Shown here in pieces: positions 45,472 to 55,405 of a DNA stretch of 64,000 bases (the first letter of the stretch is position 1; each line of letters begins with the position of its first letter). Source of the stretch: Bin55 sp028819195. GTDB lineage: Bacteria > Pseudomonadota > Gammaproteobacteria > Pseudomonadales > Azotimanducaceae. Under the pieces are notes generated by a model, which searched no databases, was not told the DNA's origin, and saw only the letters and a list, made by a program, of their open reading frames with translations. The stretch covers positions 62,001-126,000 of the forward strand of contig JAPPMF010000004.1 of the NCBI GenBank assembly GCA_028819195.1. Direction: 5' to 3'. Made by a program: the position numbers and the translations under genes.

Positions 45472-46241
45472 TCCTGACTATTGTTGTTATATGTGTAGGT
45501 TTGCTAGCATTCATCCTACTGATCCGTCTGCTATGGGGGACTAAACACATACGTATCAACTCGAAAATCGTGTTGATCGCGGCAGCTGTACTTGGAGGGG
45601 CATTGTTGTTTGCGACACTTCAAGGTAAATTTCACCCATTAGCTGCAATGGGAATGATGGTTCTACCGTTTTTGCGACGACTTATGGGGTTATTTTTTCT
45701 CCTCATCAGGTTTATATCACATTGGCCCATTCTATCGAGTTTAGCACGTTCCACATACCAAACAGGCAATCCTTTTCAAAATTTGTTCAATACTCGACCG
45801 AACGAAACTTCTAGTTCCACCCAGACTGACGATTTATCAATGACTCTCGATCATGAGACTGGGGCGATTGACGGTAAAGTGTTAAGTGGTCAATTCCAAG
45901 AGTCAACATTGAGTCAACTACAAGACGAACACATTATTGCTTTGTGTGAAGAGATTCAAGATCCTGAGTCGAAACGTTTACTCGAGGCATACATTGCGAA
46001 ACATCGCCCGCATTTGACCCAAGGAGACAGCTCTCAGCCAAGTGAAACAACAGAGAATGAGATGACAGCCACAAAAGCTGCTGAGACATTAGGAATAGAG
46101 CTTACCGCTAGTAAGCAAGAGATTGTTGATGCGCATCGCCGTCTCATGCAAAAATTGCATCCCGATCAAGGCGGATCGACATATTTAGCAGCTGAATTAA
46201 ATCGGGCAAAAGACTTGTTGTTGAGAAAGTTTAAAGAGTGA
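45468..46241 (+). CDS. membrane-anchored J-domain (DnaJ-like) protein
   Basis: A 257-residue protein with two or three N-terminal hydrophobic helices (about 1-20, 34-50 and 58-85) and a C-terminal J domain. The HPD motif is in MQKLHPDQGGS, followed by AAELNRAKDLLLRKF, resembling the short Tim14/Pam18 type J domain. It would recruit DnaK to the inner membrane. The middle region (about 120-180) is polar. It is translationally coupled to the VWA gene (ATGA). Confidence 0.85.
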   Translation: MILTIVVICVGLLAFILLIRLLWGTKHIRINSKIVLIAAAVLGGALLFATLQGKFHPLAAMGMMVLPFLRRLMGLFFLLIRFISHWPILSSLARSTYQTGNPFQNLFNTRPNETSSSTQTDDLSMTLDHETGAIDGKVLSGQFQESTLSQLQDEHIIALCEEIQDPESKRLLEAYIAKHRPHLTQGDSSQPSETTENEMTATKAAETLGIELTASKQEIVDAHRRLMQKLHPDQGGSTYLAAELNRAKDLLLRKFKE

Positions 46242-46350
46242 AGACTGTCTCCCGCAAGAGCGTACTAACTGCACGGAAAGAAGGTTTTTAAAAGAATTGT
46301 TGTTTAGCTGCGATACGTTAGATCGCCGTTTACATTAAACACGCTGTCTG

Positions 46351-46542
46351 CTAATGGGCAGGAACCTCTGAGGTTGAACCACTACCAAATACAGATTGAA
46401 CAGATTCGACGAATGCCAAAGATTGAAAATAAGGCGAAAATAGTGCGCCGACCATTATGACTACTGCTAGCCAACCCCAAATTAGGAATAGTTTCATTAA
46501 CCAGGGTTGTTCCACAAAATCTTGCCAAAGAGCTTTAAACAT
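46351..46542 (-). CDS. small single-helix membrane protein, hypothetical
   Basis: A 63-residue frame from ATG 46542 with one hydrophobic helix (LFLIWGWLAVVIMVGALF) at about residues 17-34 and a short Ser-rich tail. An upstream ATG at 46596 would add 18 residues. There is no strong Shine-Dalgarno and no recognised family. Opposite the frame there is no competing gene, and the helix looks real, so it is listed with moderate confidence. Confidence 0.45.
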   Translation of the reverse strand: MFKALWQDFVEQPWLMKLFLIWGWLAVVIMVGALFSPYFQSLAFVESVQSVFGSGSTSEVPAH

Positions 46543-46663
46543 AGTGTTAGATGGAGTTTGAGGAAGGTAGTATTTTAGTGATTTGCAGCTGTACATCGTT
46601 TCAAACGTACGAAAATGTATTGAATATTTACAAACTTAGTTCGTGTAGTCTAACACTTCGATT

Positions 46664-49297
46664 TTGGTGTGGAACAAGGGTCGTTTAGTCGTGCGGGAAC
46701 CACTGATACCCATAACCGAAGAACTGCAGCAAGCTATTGAGAAAGGAGTCGTCGTCACGGCTACCTCTCGGCAAGCGCAAGAACTCCGATACTCTTGGAG
46801 CCACAAACAGATTTTGGGTGGCAATTTAGGCTTTGTTTCACCGCGTATTTATGATTTTGATGGTTGGTTGGTATCGGCATATGAAGAACTGGATCGTTTA
46901 GGAGTCGAAGGTGGGAATTGGAGTTTATTGCGTGGAGCTGCGCTGAATCTTGCTTTTCAAGTCTGTGCGCCGGATGAAGAATTTGTCAAGCACTCCGCTG
47001 CAGTCGTCGAAGCTTGGCGGATTTACGTGGAATGGAACCTCAGCCGCGTCAAACCGGATTTGAAAGTCACCGAGAACGGGCGAGTATTTGTACGCTGGAT
47101 TGACGCCTTTCAGGAGTTTTGTGAAGAACGGCAGTTACTCACAATCCCCGAATTACCCGGATTAATCACAAATTCGGTTACGAATCAAACTTGGAAACCT
47201 GAAAAGATTTCTTTGTTCGCGGTGAGAGAGAAGTCTCCGCGGCGACGAGAACTTCTCACGCAATTACGGCAATTTGGCTGCGACGTGATCGACATAGAAC
47301 CCGAACATCGATTTGATGGTGAAGTCGTTAAGATCGGTTTTGAATCTCTCAGTCGTGAACTCAGCACAATCACTGGGTGGGCACGTGAACAGTTTTCGAC
47401 TCTACCAATAAACTCCCGGATTGGTATCGTTTGTCCTCACATTGGTGAGTTGGCACAACAAATAAAGCGAAGTTTCGAGGCTACATTTTGGGACTGTCAC
47501 AGTATCGATTCAATTGTCCATATCGGTTCTGGAGTTCCCTTGAGAGAAACACGGCTGTGTCAGGACGTGATTAAATTTTTAGAGTGGACAGTTCATCCAT
47601 TGGATTATTCGGAAGTGATTCAACTCGGGCGTTCACCGTTTCTACCTGAATTAGAAATTCCCGAGGTCTTTACAAATAGTTACCACGAACGCTTTGACCT
47701 TCATTACTACCTCAGCAAACAAAACAAAGAACTAAAAACAAAATTGCAGTCGCTTTCCTTCCTACGCGGCAACCATAATCGATCGATCAATGAATGGGTA
47801 GATCTATTAGTTCAAGCGTTGAAAGTACTCGGGTGGGAAAACCACAAGGACGTAACTGTTAATCAACAAGCTCGCACAGAAGTCCTCCAGGTATTTAGTG
47901 AAGTCATTAAGTTATCGCCACTTGTAGGTGAAATTAAGTGGTCTTTTTTTGTGAGTTTAGCGCGTGTATCGCTACTCCAACACACCATGAAATCAGAGTC
48001 CCGGTTTACTCCAATTCAAGTTGTTTCTAGAGAACAATCCGTTGGAATGCAATTTGATGCTTTGTGGGTACTAGGTAATGCCGATACACAATGGCCACCA
48101 CCAATGCAACCCAATGCGATGATTCCACTACCGGTGCAACGAGAAGCACAAGTTCATCGTGTTACTTATCCGAATTTATTAGACTGGGCACAAAACTTAA
48201 CTGATCTATGGTCAAAAAGTGCCCCAAAGGTTATTTTTAGTTATGTTGACGAGGAACAAGAAGACATTCAAGCTGAGGTAGCCGTAAGTCAGCTACTTGC
48301 CACTTTTCCCGAAGCATCACTATCGACATTGATCGATGAACCGGGTTCCGTATCACACGATCATCCGTGGGCACGACATATGCAAGATGAGAATTACATT
48401 AATGAGTATTTTTCTGATTTTGGTACCAAAATTCCGCAAACTGATACCCACTTTTCCACGAGTATTCTCCGAAACCAATCGAAATGTCCATTTCGAGCGT
48501 GGGGTATCCACCGTATTGGTATAAAAGATCACCAAGCACCTTATCGGTTTCCAGACGCTATTGAACGTGGAAACATATTGCACGCATTGATTCAGGAGTT
48601 CCTTGAAATTGCAAATAATCAAATTGGGATTTCGAAGCTTACAGAAGAAGTAATCGCTGAGGTGATTTCTAAAGTTTTAGCAGAAAGGCTAGACGAGTTA
48701 CCAAGACAATTTGTCGACCAAGAACAGGAAAGACTCAAAAAAATCGTGAATCAGTGGATGGAGTTCGAATGTGACCGCACCCCTTTCGAAGTCTTGGAAG
48801 TAGAAAAAAGTCACGAGATTGGATTAGGTGGCGTTTCGATGCGGTACAAAATCGATCGTGTAGACAAGTTAGACGACGGTTCGGTTTTAGTAATTGATTT
48901 GAAGACAGGGAATGTGAATCGGGGGGATTGGCGCTTGCCTCGATTGGGCGACACACAAATGCCTTTGTACGCGACGGCTGTACCGGACTGTAAAGGGTTA
49001 GTCTACTTATTGTTTAACCGAGGTAAACCCAACCGGTTTATGGGATACGGCGAACTAGAAACAGCAATTAAAGGGATTGATGGGGTATCGAACAAATTCA
49101 AGAAGTCGTGGGACGAGGTGAAACAAGCATGGAAAGTTGAACTTGAAAACCTCATTAAGCGCTACTTTGCTGGCGATGCACATGTAGACCCGGTCCACCC
49201 CAACGTTTGCAGTTACTGTCACTTGATGAGTTTTTGTAGACAATTCGAAGATACGACATTTATAACACCTCCGAAGGCACCTACAAGCGATGTCTGA
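46664..49297 (+). CDS. AddB-like PD-(D/E)XK nuclease, DNA repair
   Basis: An 877-residue protein of the AddB-like family that accompanies a UvrD-type helicase in many gammaproteobacteria. The N-terminal part is a degenerate helicase fold with no Walker A. The C-terminal nuclease domain has KIDRVD, VIDLKTG near residue 743, and QMPLYA (motif QxxxY). Four cysteines, one in KCPFRAW (about 606) and three in CSYCHLMSFC (about 848-857), flank the nuclease domain as the Fe-S ligands do in AddB. The start is uncertain (TTG 46664, GTG 46667 or later). It overlaps the helicase gene by 8 bases. Confidence 0.86.
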   Translation: MVWNKGRLVVREPLIPITEELQQAIEKGVVVTATSRQAQELRYSWSHKQILGGNLGFVSPRIYDFDGWLVSAYEELDRLGVEGGNWSLLRGAALNLAFQVCAPDEEFVKHSAAVVEAWRIYVEWNLSRVKPDLKVTENGRVFVRWIDAFQEFCEERQLLTIPELPGLITNSVTNQTWKPEKISLFAVREKSPRRRELLTQLRQFGCDVIDIEPEHRFDGEVVKIGFESLSRELSTITGWAREQFSTLPINSRIGIVCPHIGELAQQIKRSFEATFWDCHSIDSIVHIGSGVPLRETRLCQDVIKFLEWTVHPLDYSEVIQLGRSPFLPELEIPEVFTNSYHERFDLHYYLSKQNKELKTKLQSLSFLRGNHNRSINEWVDLLVQALKVLGWENHKDVTVNQQARTEVLQVFSEVIKLSPLVGEIKWSFFVSLARVSLLQHTMKSESRFTPIQVVSREQSVGMQFDALWVLGNADTQWPPPMQPNAMIPLPVQREAQVHRVTYPNLLDWAQNLTDLWSKSAPKVIFSYVDEEQEDIQAEVAVSQLLATFPEASLSTLIDEPGSVSHDHPWARHMQDENYINEYFSDFGTKIPQTDTHFSTSILRNQSKCPFRAWGIHRIGIKDHQAPYRFPDAIERGNILHALIQEFLEIANNQIGISKLTEEVIAEVISKVLAERLDELPRQFVDQEQERLKKIVNQWMEFECDRTPFEVLEVEKSHEIGLGGVSMRYKIDRVDKLDDGSVLVIDLKTGNVNRGDWRLPRLGDTQMPLYATAVPDCKGLVYLLFNRGKPNRFMGYGELETAIKGIDGVSNKFKKSWDEVKQAWKVELENLIKRYFAGDAHVDPVHPNVCSYCHLMSFCRQFEDTTFITPPKAPTSDV

Positions 49298-52200
49298 TTC
49301 CATGCTCACGGCTGCAGTCGCGCAGGTTCCTGATCAACAGGTTCGCGACGAAGTCGTATCACCTAAGGGTTCCTACATAGTCCAAGCTCCGGCAGGTTCT
49401 GGTAAGACCACTTTGCTAGTCACAAGGTACCTGAATTTGTTATGTGTTGTTCGACAACCGGAAGAAATTCTTGCTATAACATTTACTGATAAAGCTGCGA
49501 AAGAAATGAAGCGGCGTGTGCTTTCCCAACTACTGAATCCTACGTCTGAGATCGCGGAAAAAGCACTAGAACGAAGTGAGCAACTCGGATGGAACATCAC
49601 TTTGAATTCACAACGGCTCAAGATTCAGACCATTGACAGTTTTGCCTATTCACTAGTGCGTCGAATGCCGTTGGAAAGCCAGTTAAGTTTAGATTATGCT
49701 AGTCTAGAAACTGCACCTTCCGTTTATGACGACGCGGCTGTGGAATTTTTCGAGTTGATGTTCGCGGATAAGCAAGATGAACTCGTGGAAACGATTGTCA
49801 AAGTATTGAGCATATTTGACGGCGATGTATCTTTAGGGCAGAGAGTATTGGCAGAAATGCTGCAACGACGACATGATTGGATCAAACCGATGCAAACAAT
49901 TCTCACAGCCTTGCGTGACGGCGTAGCGTCTGATCGATTATTCAAGCAGTTAGAAGATACGAGAAATACTTACGTAGAACAACTGTTGAACACTATTCGA
50001 AGTGATTTTGACGACGACCTGTTAAAGCGATGTAGGGATCTTTGCCGCTATGCTGCACATAACAGGGATGTCTTCTTTGGTGATTTCAAGCATACTAGTG
50101 ATTGGAACTTTTTGGGCGAGTTATTCTTGACTACACAAAATGTTTTTAGAAAGTCGATTAATGTTTCACAAGGTTTCCCACCATGTCCTTACCGCGATCC
50201 ACCGAATATACATCAAATAGATGAACGGGCGCGGCAAAAAAATATATGGCTTCAAGTAGTAGACGAACTTCAAGAAAAGGACTATTTGGATTCGCTAAGG
50301 GTGATGAAACGTCTGGTAAGTGGTGAAATTGCCGATAGCCAACGCGAAAAATTCGATAGCCTGTGTAGAGGATTACCGATCCTATTACAAAAACTCAATA
50401 GTGTGTTTCGCCAACGAGAATGCATTGACTATCCAGAGTTAAACTTTGCCGCGCAGAGAGCCTTAACTAACAACAGTGAGCCGACCGACTTAGCTCTAGC
50501 ATTGGATTACAGGATATCGCATATTTTGATTGATGAATACCAAGACACCTCCGAAAGTCAGTTTGACTTTTTTGAAAGTGTTATGGCTAGTTGGTCTCCA
50601 GAATCTGGCAACACATTTTTTGCAGTCGGCGACCCTATGCAATCAATTTACCGTTTTCGACATGCAAATCTCCAACTTTTTCAACGTACTTTCAAGGAAG
50701 GACTACCTAATGTACATGTTCACGCGCGAAAATTGAGTAGTAATTTCCGTTCAGCACCGGCATTGGTTAAATCCGTGAATACAGTATTTGAACATGTTCT
50801 GGGTAGCAGGGAAAACACAAACTATAGTGCCGTAGCTTTCGCAGAATCTTCACCGGCGAATTATTCAATTAAACTTGACGACGATGTGCAAACTATGGAA
50901 CTATTGTTGATACAAAACGATGCGACCGGGTTTCAAGAAGCACAGGAAGTGGCAAAGCGAATTGAAGATATTCAGAAAAAGTTTGGTTACGAAGATTCGA
51001 TCGCACTATTGGTTTCGGCGCGGACTCGCTTGAGTACATACTTTAGCGTATTTCAAGATCGGGGGATTAAGTGGAAAGGTGTTGATATCGTCAAGCTAGT
51101 TGATGCACCGGTGGTCCAAGACTTGTATTCGTTAGTCGAAGCGTTCAATGAGCGGCGATCCAAGCTTGCATGGATGTCGGTTTTTCGGTCTCCGCTTTGT
51201 GGGTTAACGCTACCGGATCTAGAAAAGTTGTCCGAGTTCGAAACAGCTGAAGAGATGTTGAATTGCACCAAACTGAGCGAGCAAGGAGACAAGTTACTAT
51301 CTCGAGTGCGGTGTGAATTTCAGCGGACTTTACAGGAAAGTCATCTAACTTTTCGTTCGCAAATTGAACGTTTGTGGTATCGTCTTGGTGGAAATTTAGC
51401 TTATTTCGATGTCGATTCTTTGATTAATGCCGAGCGTTTTTTCGAACTTCTTCAGTCGGCATCTCGAGGCGGATTTAGACTTGATGAACTGTGGTCAAAG
51501 ATCGATACCGAATATGTGTCTGAATCTGGTAAAGATGCAGACGTCGAGGTCATGACAATTCATAAAGCTAAAGGGCTTGAGTTTGATCATGTCTTACTCG
51601 TCGATACGAATCGTCGGACCGTTGCTGATTCTCACCCACTTGTGCACTGGTTGAACTATCAACGAGCCTTATTGATCGCGTTTAACGATATCGAAAACCC
51701 AGATCCGTTTTATCAATTTCTGCTAGATGAGGAAAAAATTCGAGACAGTTATGAACAAAAACGACTGCTTTACGTAGCAATAACGCGCGCAAAGAAAACG
51801 GTTTCTGTTTATGGTCGCTTTAAGGATGAAAAGCAGAAACCTGAATTGAGTAGTCTGTTAAAGTATTTAGAACCATTTTTTGACGACGCGACGGTTATGT
51901 CTCCAGAAACTGCAATGATTGAAGAGCCAGAAGTTAAAAGCAAAATGCTGTTTCGACTAGATCCTGCGTTCATTTGGAGTGAACCTGTACCAGACTTTGA
52001 AATCGATGAAAGTTTTAAGTTACCTATCGAGGCGGATGCTACCGTCGACAACCCCATTAACTTTCAGTTAGAACTCGTTCTGGGAAATTTAGTGCACAAA
52101 GAGTTACATCGCATCTCACGCTGCGATTTAAATTCTGAATTATTCGACTCAAATCGAACAACGAGTTGGCGGAACTTTCTGCAGTCTGAAGGTATGACTA

Positions 52201-52589
52201 ATGAAGACATTCCGCGAATGCTTGAGCGGACGGCACGGCAATTGGAAAATGTCCTCGCGGACGAGAAAGGACGGTTCATTCTTAATCGCGATCACGTCGA
52301 TGCACAATCGGAAGTGTCCTATACTGGGTATTTCAAAGGAGAAATTCAAAATGTTATTGTTGATCGAACATTCATAGATGAACAGGGCATACGTTGGATT
52401 GTTGACTACAAAACGACCGCATTTTCACCAACCAAAAAACCGGAAGATATTGTCAAACATTCTCGTCAGAATTACCAGACACAACTGAGTGGCTACGCGC
52501 GGATTCTGCAAGCGATTGAAGATAGACCTGTGAAGTGTGTTGTTTATTACACGGACGTACCGCTTATGGTTGAGTTAGAACCAGAGTGA
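49290..52589 (+). CDS. AddA-like UvrD/RecB-family helicase-nuclease
   Basis: A 1099-residue superfamily 1A helicase with a C-terminal nuclease. It has Walker A APAGSGKTTLL near 32, ITFTDKAAKEMKRR (motif Ia), Walker B LIDEYQDTS near 413, GDPMQSIYRFRHA (motif III), TIHKAKGLEFD near 757, LLYVAITRAKK (motif VI), and the RecB-type nuclease motif IVDYKTT near 1038 with QLSGYARIL. With the overlapping AddB-like gene it would form a heterodimer that resects double-strand breaks, the role RecBCD has in E. coli. A terminator-like hairpin follows 35 bases later. Confidence 0.92.
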   Translation: MSDSMLTAAVAQVPDQQVRDEVVSPKGSYIVQAPAGSGKTTLLVTRYLNLLCVVRQPEEILAITFTDKAAKEMKRRVLSQLLNPTSEIAEKALERSEQLGWNITLNSQRLKIQTIDSFAYSLVRRMPLESQLSLDYASLETAPSVYDDAAVEFFELMFADKQDELVETIVKVLSIFDGDVSLGQRVLAEMLQRRHDWIKPMQTILTALRDGVASDRLFKQLEDTRNTYVEQLLNTIRSDFDDDLLKRCRDLCRYAAHNRDVFFGDFKHTSDWNFLGELFLTTQNVFRKSINVSQGFPPCPYRDPPNIHQIDERARQKNIWLQVVDELQEKDYLDSLRVMKRLVSGEIADSQREKFDSLCRGLPILLQKLNSVFRQRECIDYPELNFAAQRALTNNSEPTDLALALDYRISHILIDEYQDTSESQFDFFESVMASWSPESGNTFFAVGDPMQSIYRFRHANLQLFQRTFKEGLPNVHVHARKLSSNFRSAPALVKSVNTVFEHVLGSRENTNYSAVAFAESSPANYSIKLDDDVQTMELLLIQNDATGFQEAQEVAKRIEDIQKKFGYEDSIALLVSARTRLSTYFSVFQDRGIKWKGVDIVKLVDAPVVQDLYSLVEAFNERRSKLAWMSVFRSPLCGLTLPDLEKLSEFETAEEMLNCTKLSEQGDKLLSRVRCEFQRTLQESHLTFRSQIERLWYRLGGNLAYFDVDSLINAERFFELLQSASRGGFRLDELWSKIDTEYVSESGKDADVEVMTIHKAKGLEFDHVLLVDTNRRTVADSHPLVHWLNYQRALLIAFNDIENPDPFYQFLLDEEKIRDSYEQKRLLYVAITRAKKTVSVYGRFKDEKQKPELSSLLKYLEPFFDDATVMSPETAMIEEPEVKSKMLFRLDPAFIWSEPVPDFEIDESFKLPIEADATVDNPINFQLELVLGNLVHKELHRISRCDLNSELFDSNRTTSWRNFLQSEGMTNEDIPRMLERTARQLENVLADEKGRFILNRDHVDAQSEVSYTGYFKGEIQNVIVDRTFIDEQGIRWIVDYKTTAFSPTKKPEDIVKHSRQNYQTQLSGYARILQAIEDRPVKCVVYYTDVPLMVELEPE

Positions 52590-52624
52590 GATTTACGCAA
52601 AGTTCGATTTAAAATAGTACCTAC

Positions 52625-52661
52625 CTCAGCGTAGCGGTTATCTTGAAAAACGCTGAGTTTT
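52625..52661 (+). terminator. intrinsic terminator after the AddAB-like operon
   Basis: CTCAGCGT (52625-52632) pairs perfectly with ACGCTGAG (52650-52657) across a 17-base loop and is followed by TTTT. It lies 35 bases after the helicase stop. Confidence 0.6.
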
Positions 52662-52693
52662 ATACAACTTTTGATATACACTTTCACGATTCC

Positions 52694-52724
52694 TTGAAAA
52701 GTACAAGTTGTGACCTCATATAAT
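52694..52724 (+). promoter_or_regulatory. candidate promoter of the TonB-dependent receptor
   Basis: A consensus TATAAT at 52719-52724 is preceded by TTGAAA at 52694-52699 with a long 19-base spacer. Transcription would start near 52731 and give a leader of about 105 bases before the GTG at 52839, long enough for regulation, though no known riboswitch motif was recognised. Confidence 0.4.
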
Positions 52725-52838
52725 CTAATAGACTGAGACAGTATTTAATTAGTGATACGTGCTTGTGTGCTAACTTTATGCGGTTAGGTTCGTATACAAG
52801 GCACTAAACCTATATTCAAATCTAGAGGAGAGAAGACA

Positions 52839-55343
52839 GTGAGAACATTTAATCTATTTCTATTGTGTTTAGCGCTCGGTTCATTTTGTGGAGTCGTTCT
52901 AGCACAAGACGAAGAAGACCAAGAACAAGAAGATTCTCGAGTGATCGAAATCGACGTCGAAGCAACTCCCATCGTAACCGAACCTGGTGAAACTACGTAC
53001 ACTGAGGAGGCTATCGATAACACCCCAACCGGCGAAGGTACCCTAGCCGATTTGCTCAAGCTGAATCCAAATGTGGACTTTTCGCGAGAGAGCGACCTAT
53101 CTGCAGGTTCTGCTAGCCTACGTCCCGACGAGATTTCGATTCATGGCCAGGAGTTTTATCAAAACCTATTTTTGATTGATGGGGCCGATACAACCAATGA
53201 CATTAACCCCGCCGACGCCTCTGATATTTGGAGCACTCCAAGTCTGGTCGGACCGCACGGTGGTAGTTCCCCGCAAGGATACTACATAAACGTCGAATTA
53301 CTAGACTCGGTAGAGGTGTATGACAGTAATATTCCGGTTGAGTACGGTGGTTTTACCGGAGGTGTGGTAAAGTCTGAATTGAAATCGTATAAGGGAGAAA
53401 ATAATTTCTCGTTTAAGTACGGACTACAACGCGACGAGTGGGAAGAGTACCACTTATCTGAAGACGACATTTCGTCAGCCGATCGGTGGCGAGGAGTGTA
53501 TACCCCAGACTATGAGAAAGCGAATTACGATCTCTCATTACAGTATGGTTTGGCAGAAGGAATGGGTATCACACTAGGGATTACTAGTCGTTATTCCACG
53601 TTTGCACAGCAGTTTGAAGACGATACCGATACGATTCAAATGATTGATTACGAAGATCAGATTCAAAATGTAGTTGGCAAACTCAATACTAAATTTTTAG
53701 GTCACGATCTCGACCTTTCGTTCCGATCGACGACGCGGTCGCATGATGGTCTCACTTCGACTAACTATACGGGCATGTTCGTGAAAGAGCATAGAGGTTT
53801 GGGAGGATCAGCAAAGTGGACTCGTAAAGGTGCCGGGAACGAGTTCAATTTACTGTTTTCTCTTGATACACTTGCCGATGAACTGGATAGTGATTCAAGC
53901 TTCTTTTCCCACAACGAGTACTTAGAGAACAGTGGCCAATCTCGTTATGAGGGTGCTTTTGGTGACTCTGAACAACAACAAACTCGTTGGAGCTTTAAAC
54001 CAAGTTGGAATCTTGATGCACGTGAAGGTGGAACATTATTTAATTCGCACCAACTATCCTTTGGTGGCGAGTTTCGCATGACGAATAGTTTCTATAAACG
54101 ACCAGAAGACATTGTCTTTGAAAATTATTTCTGTGTCAGAGACAACGGTCGCAATGGCTGTCAAGATCAAGATGGAGATGGTGTCAGTAGTGCGGGCGAT
54201 CAGTACCTTTTCGCGAATTCATTCTATTACGCGGGTGAAGTAGACGTATCGTACGAAGAACTTTCTGGCTATATTCAAGATATCGTTTCGATTAGCGAAA
54301 ACTCTGCTAATCCAATATCGTTGACGCTTGGTCTGAGGTTGGATTGGGAAAGTTATCTTGAGAATGTCAATCTTTCACCTCGAGTCAGTGCGACGAGAGC
54401 TATGGCTGGTGGCGACTTAACCTTTGGTATTAGTCGTTATTACGGAAGAAGTTTTTTACGCTATGAATTAAACGATGAGATTTACGGTTGGCGAGAGACT
54501 TTTATACACTTAGCAAGACCGAGAGGTCGTGCCGGCGAAGAAGTTCCTTGTTCAAATACTAAGTTCGTTAATTGCACCCACCGCACTATCGAAGATCGAT
54601 CCGGTATTTCGGATTTAGACACACCATATTCAAATGAATGGATGATTGGATGGGCTTCTTCGATCTGGGACATCGATACGAGTATTCAATACGTCAATCG
54701 ACAGTCTAAAGATGGAGTTTCACGTCAGCGCGATGACGATGGAAAGTACTTTTACACGAATGATGGCGAAAGCTCGACTCACAGTATATCCACCTCGTTT
54801 GCAAACTCTGCACTAGTCGAATTCGGTCCTTCACAAACGAAACTATCCTTCAGTCTTGGATTCCGTGATCGCACGTCGAATAATCAAGACGATGGCGGAT
54901 ACGACGACATTATTGATCCAGATTTAATCTATTATGACGGTAAGTTGATTACCTATGATGAACTTCCGGCGTGGGATTACAACGTTCCATTTACATTGAA
55001 TTTCTTCACTGTGACTGAAATTCCCGTTTGGGGTCTCTCAATCACTAATTTTCTAAACCATCGTAGCGGTGGTACTATTGCGCGAGACTCCAGAGAAGAT
55101 TACACTGATCCGAATACGGGCGTTGATCATGACATTTATGAAGATTTTGATTTTGACGATCTTGTAACGATTGACTCAAAGATTAACTGGACGGGTAGGA
55201 TCAGCGATCGATTTCAGTTATTTGCGAAGTTTGAAATTCATAATCTGTTTGACCAGATCGTCGATCAAAGTCGATTTGACACTCGAAAACGCTACACCCA
55301 GGGTCGCCGATTCTGGATAGAAGTCGGTATAAACTATCGTTAA
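52839..55343 (+). CDS. TonB-dependent outer-membrane receptor
   Basis: An 834-residue receptor. A signal peptide (1-22, cut near VLAQ) is followed by a probable TonB box region (SRVIEIDVEAT), a plug domain at about 60-165 (GTLADLLKLNPNV, RPDEISIHGQEFYQNLFLIDGA) and a beta-barrel with many alternating aromatic strands to the end. An EF-hand-like loop DxDxDGxxxxxD lies at 443-454 next to two Cys, probably in an extracellular loop. The GTG start has GAGGAG at 52825-52830. It is followed by its own exbB-exbD-exbD-tonB set, so the substrate system is self-contained; the ligand cannot be told from sequence. Confidence 0.9.
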   Translation: MRTFNLFLLCLALGSFCGVVLAQDEEDQEQEDSRVIEIDVEATPIVTEPGETTYTEEAIDNTPTGEGTLADLLKLNPNVDFSRESDLSAGSASLRPDEISIHGQEFYQNLFLIDGADTTNDINPADASDIWSTPSLVGPHGGSSPQGYYINVELLDSVEVYDSNIPVEYGGFTGGVVKSELKSYKGENNFSFKYGLQRDEWEEYHLSEDDISSADRWRGVYTPDYEKANYDLSLQYGLAEGMGITLGITSRYSTFAQQFEDDTDTIQMIDYEDQIQNVVGKLNTKFLGHDLDLSFRSTTRSHDGLTSTNYTGMFVKEHRGLGGSAKWTRKGAGNEFNLLFSLDTLADELDSDSSFFSHNEYLENSGQSRYEGAFGDSEQQQTRWSFKPSWNLDAREGGTLFNSHQLSFGGEFRMTNSFYKRPEDIVFENYFCVRDNGRNGCQDQDGDGVSSAGDQYLFANSFYYAGEVDVSYEELSGYIQDIVSISENSANPISLTLGLRLDWESYLENVNLSPRVSATRAMAGGDLTFGISRYYGRSFLRYELNDEIYGWRETFIHLARPRGRAGEEVPCSNTKFVNCTHRTIEDRSGISDLDTPYSNEWMIGWASSIWDIDTSIQYVNRQSKDGVSRQRDDDGKYFYTNDGESSTHSISTSFANSALVEFGPSQTKLSFSLGFRDRTSNNQDDGGYDDIIDPDLIYYDGKLITYDELPAWDYNVPFTLNFFTVTEIPVWGLSITNFLNHRSGGTIARDSREDYTDPNTGVDHDIYEDFDFDDLVTIDSKINWTGRISDRFQLFAKFEIHNLFDQIVDQSRFDTRKRYTQGRRFWIEVGINYR

Positions 55344-55355
55344 AGGAAGATTCTA

Positions 55356-55384
55356 TGAACCGCTGAGTTCGCGTCAGCGGTTCA
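55356..55384 (+). repeat. 11-bp stem-loop between receptor and exbB
   Basis: TGAACCGCTGA (55356-55366) and TCAGCGGTTCA (55374-55384) form a perfect 11-bp stem with the loop GTTCGCG, lying in the gap of about 60 bases between the receptor stop and the exbB ATG. No T-run follows, so it is more likely an mRNA-stability or partial-termination element that sets receptor above ExbB levels. Confidence 0.7.
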
Positions 55385-55405
55385 AACATATTAGTACTTA
55401 ACGAC

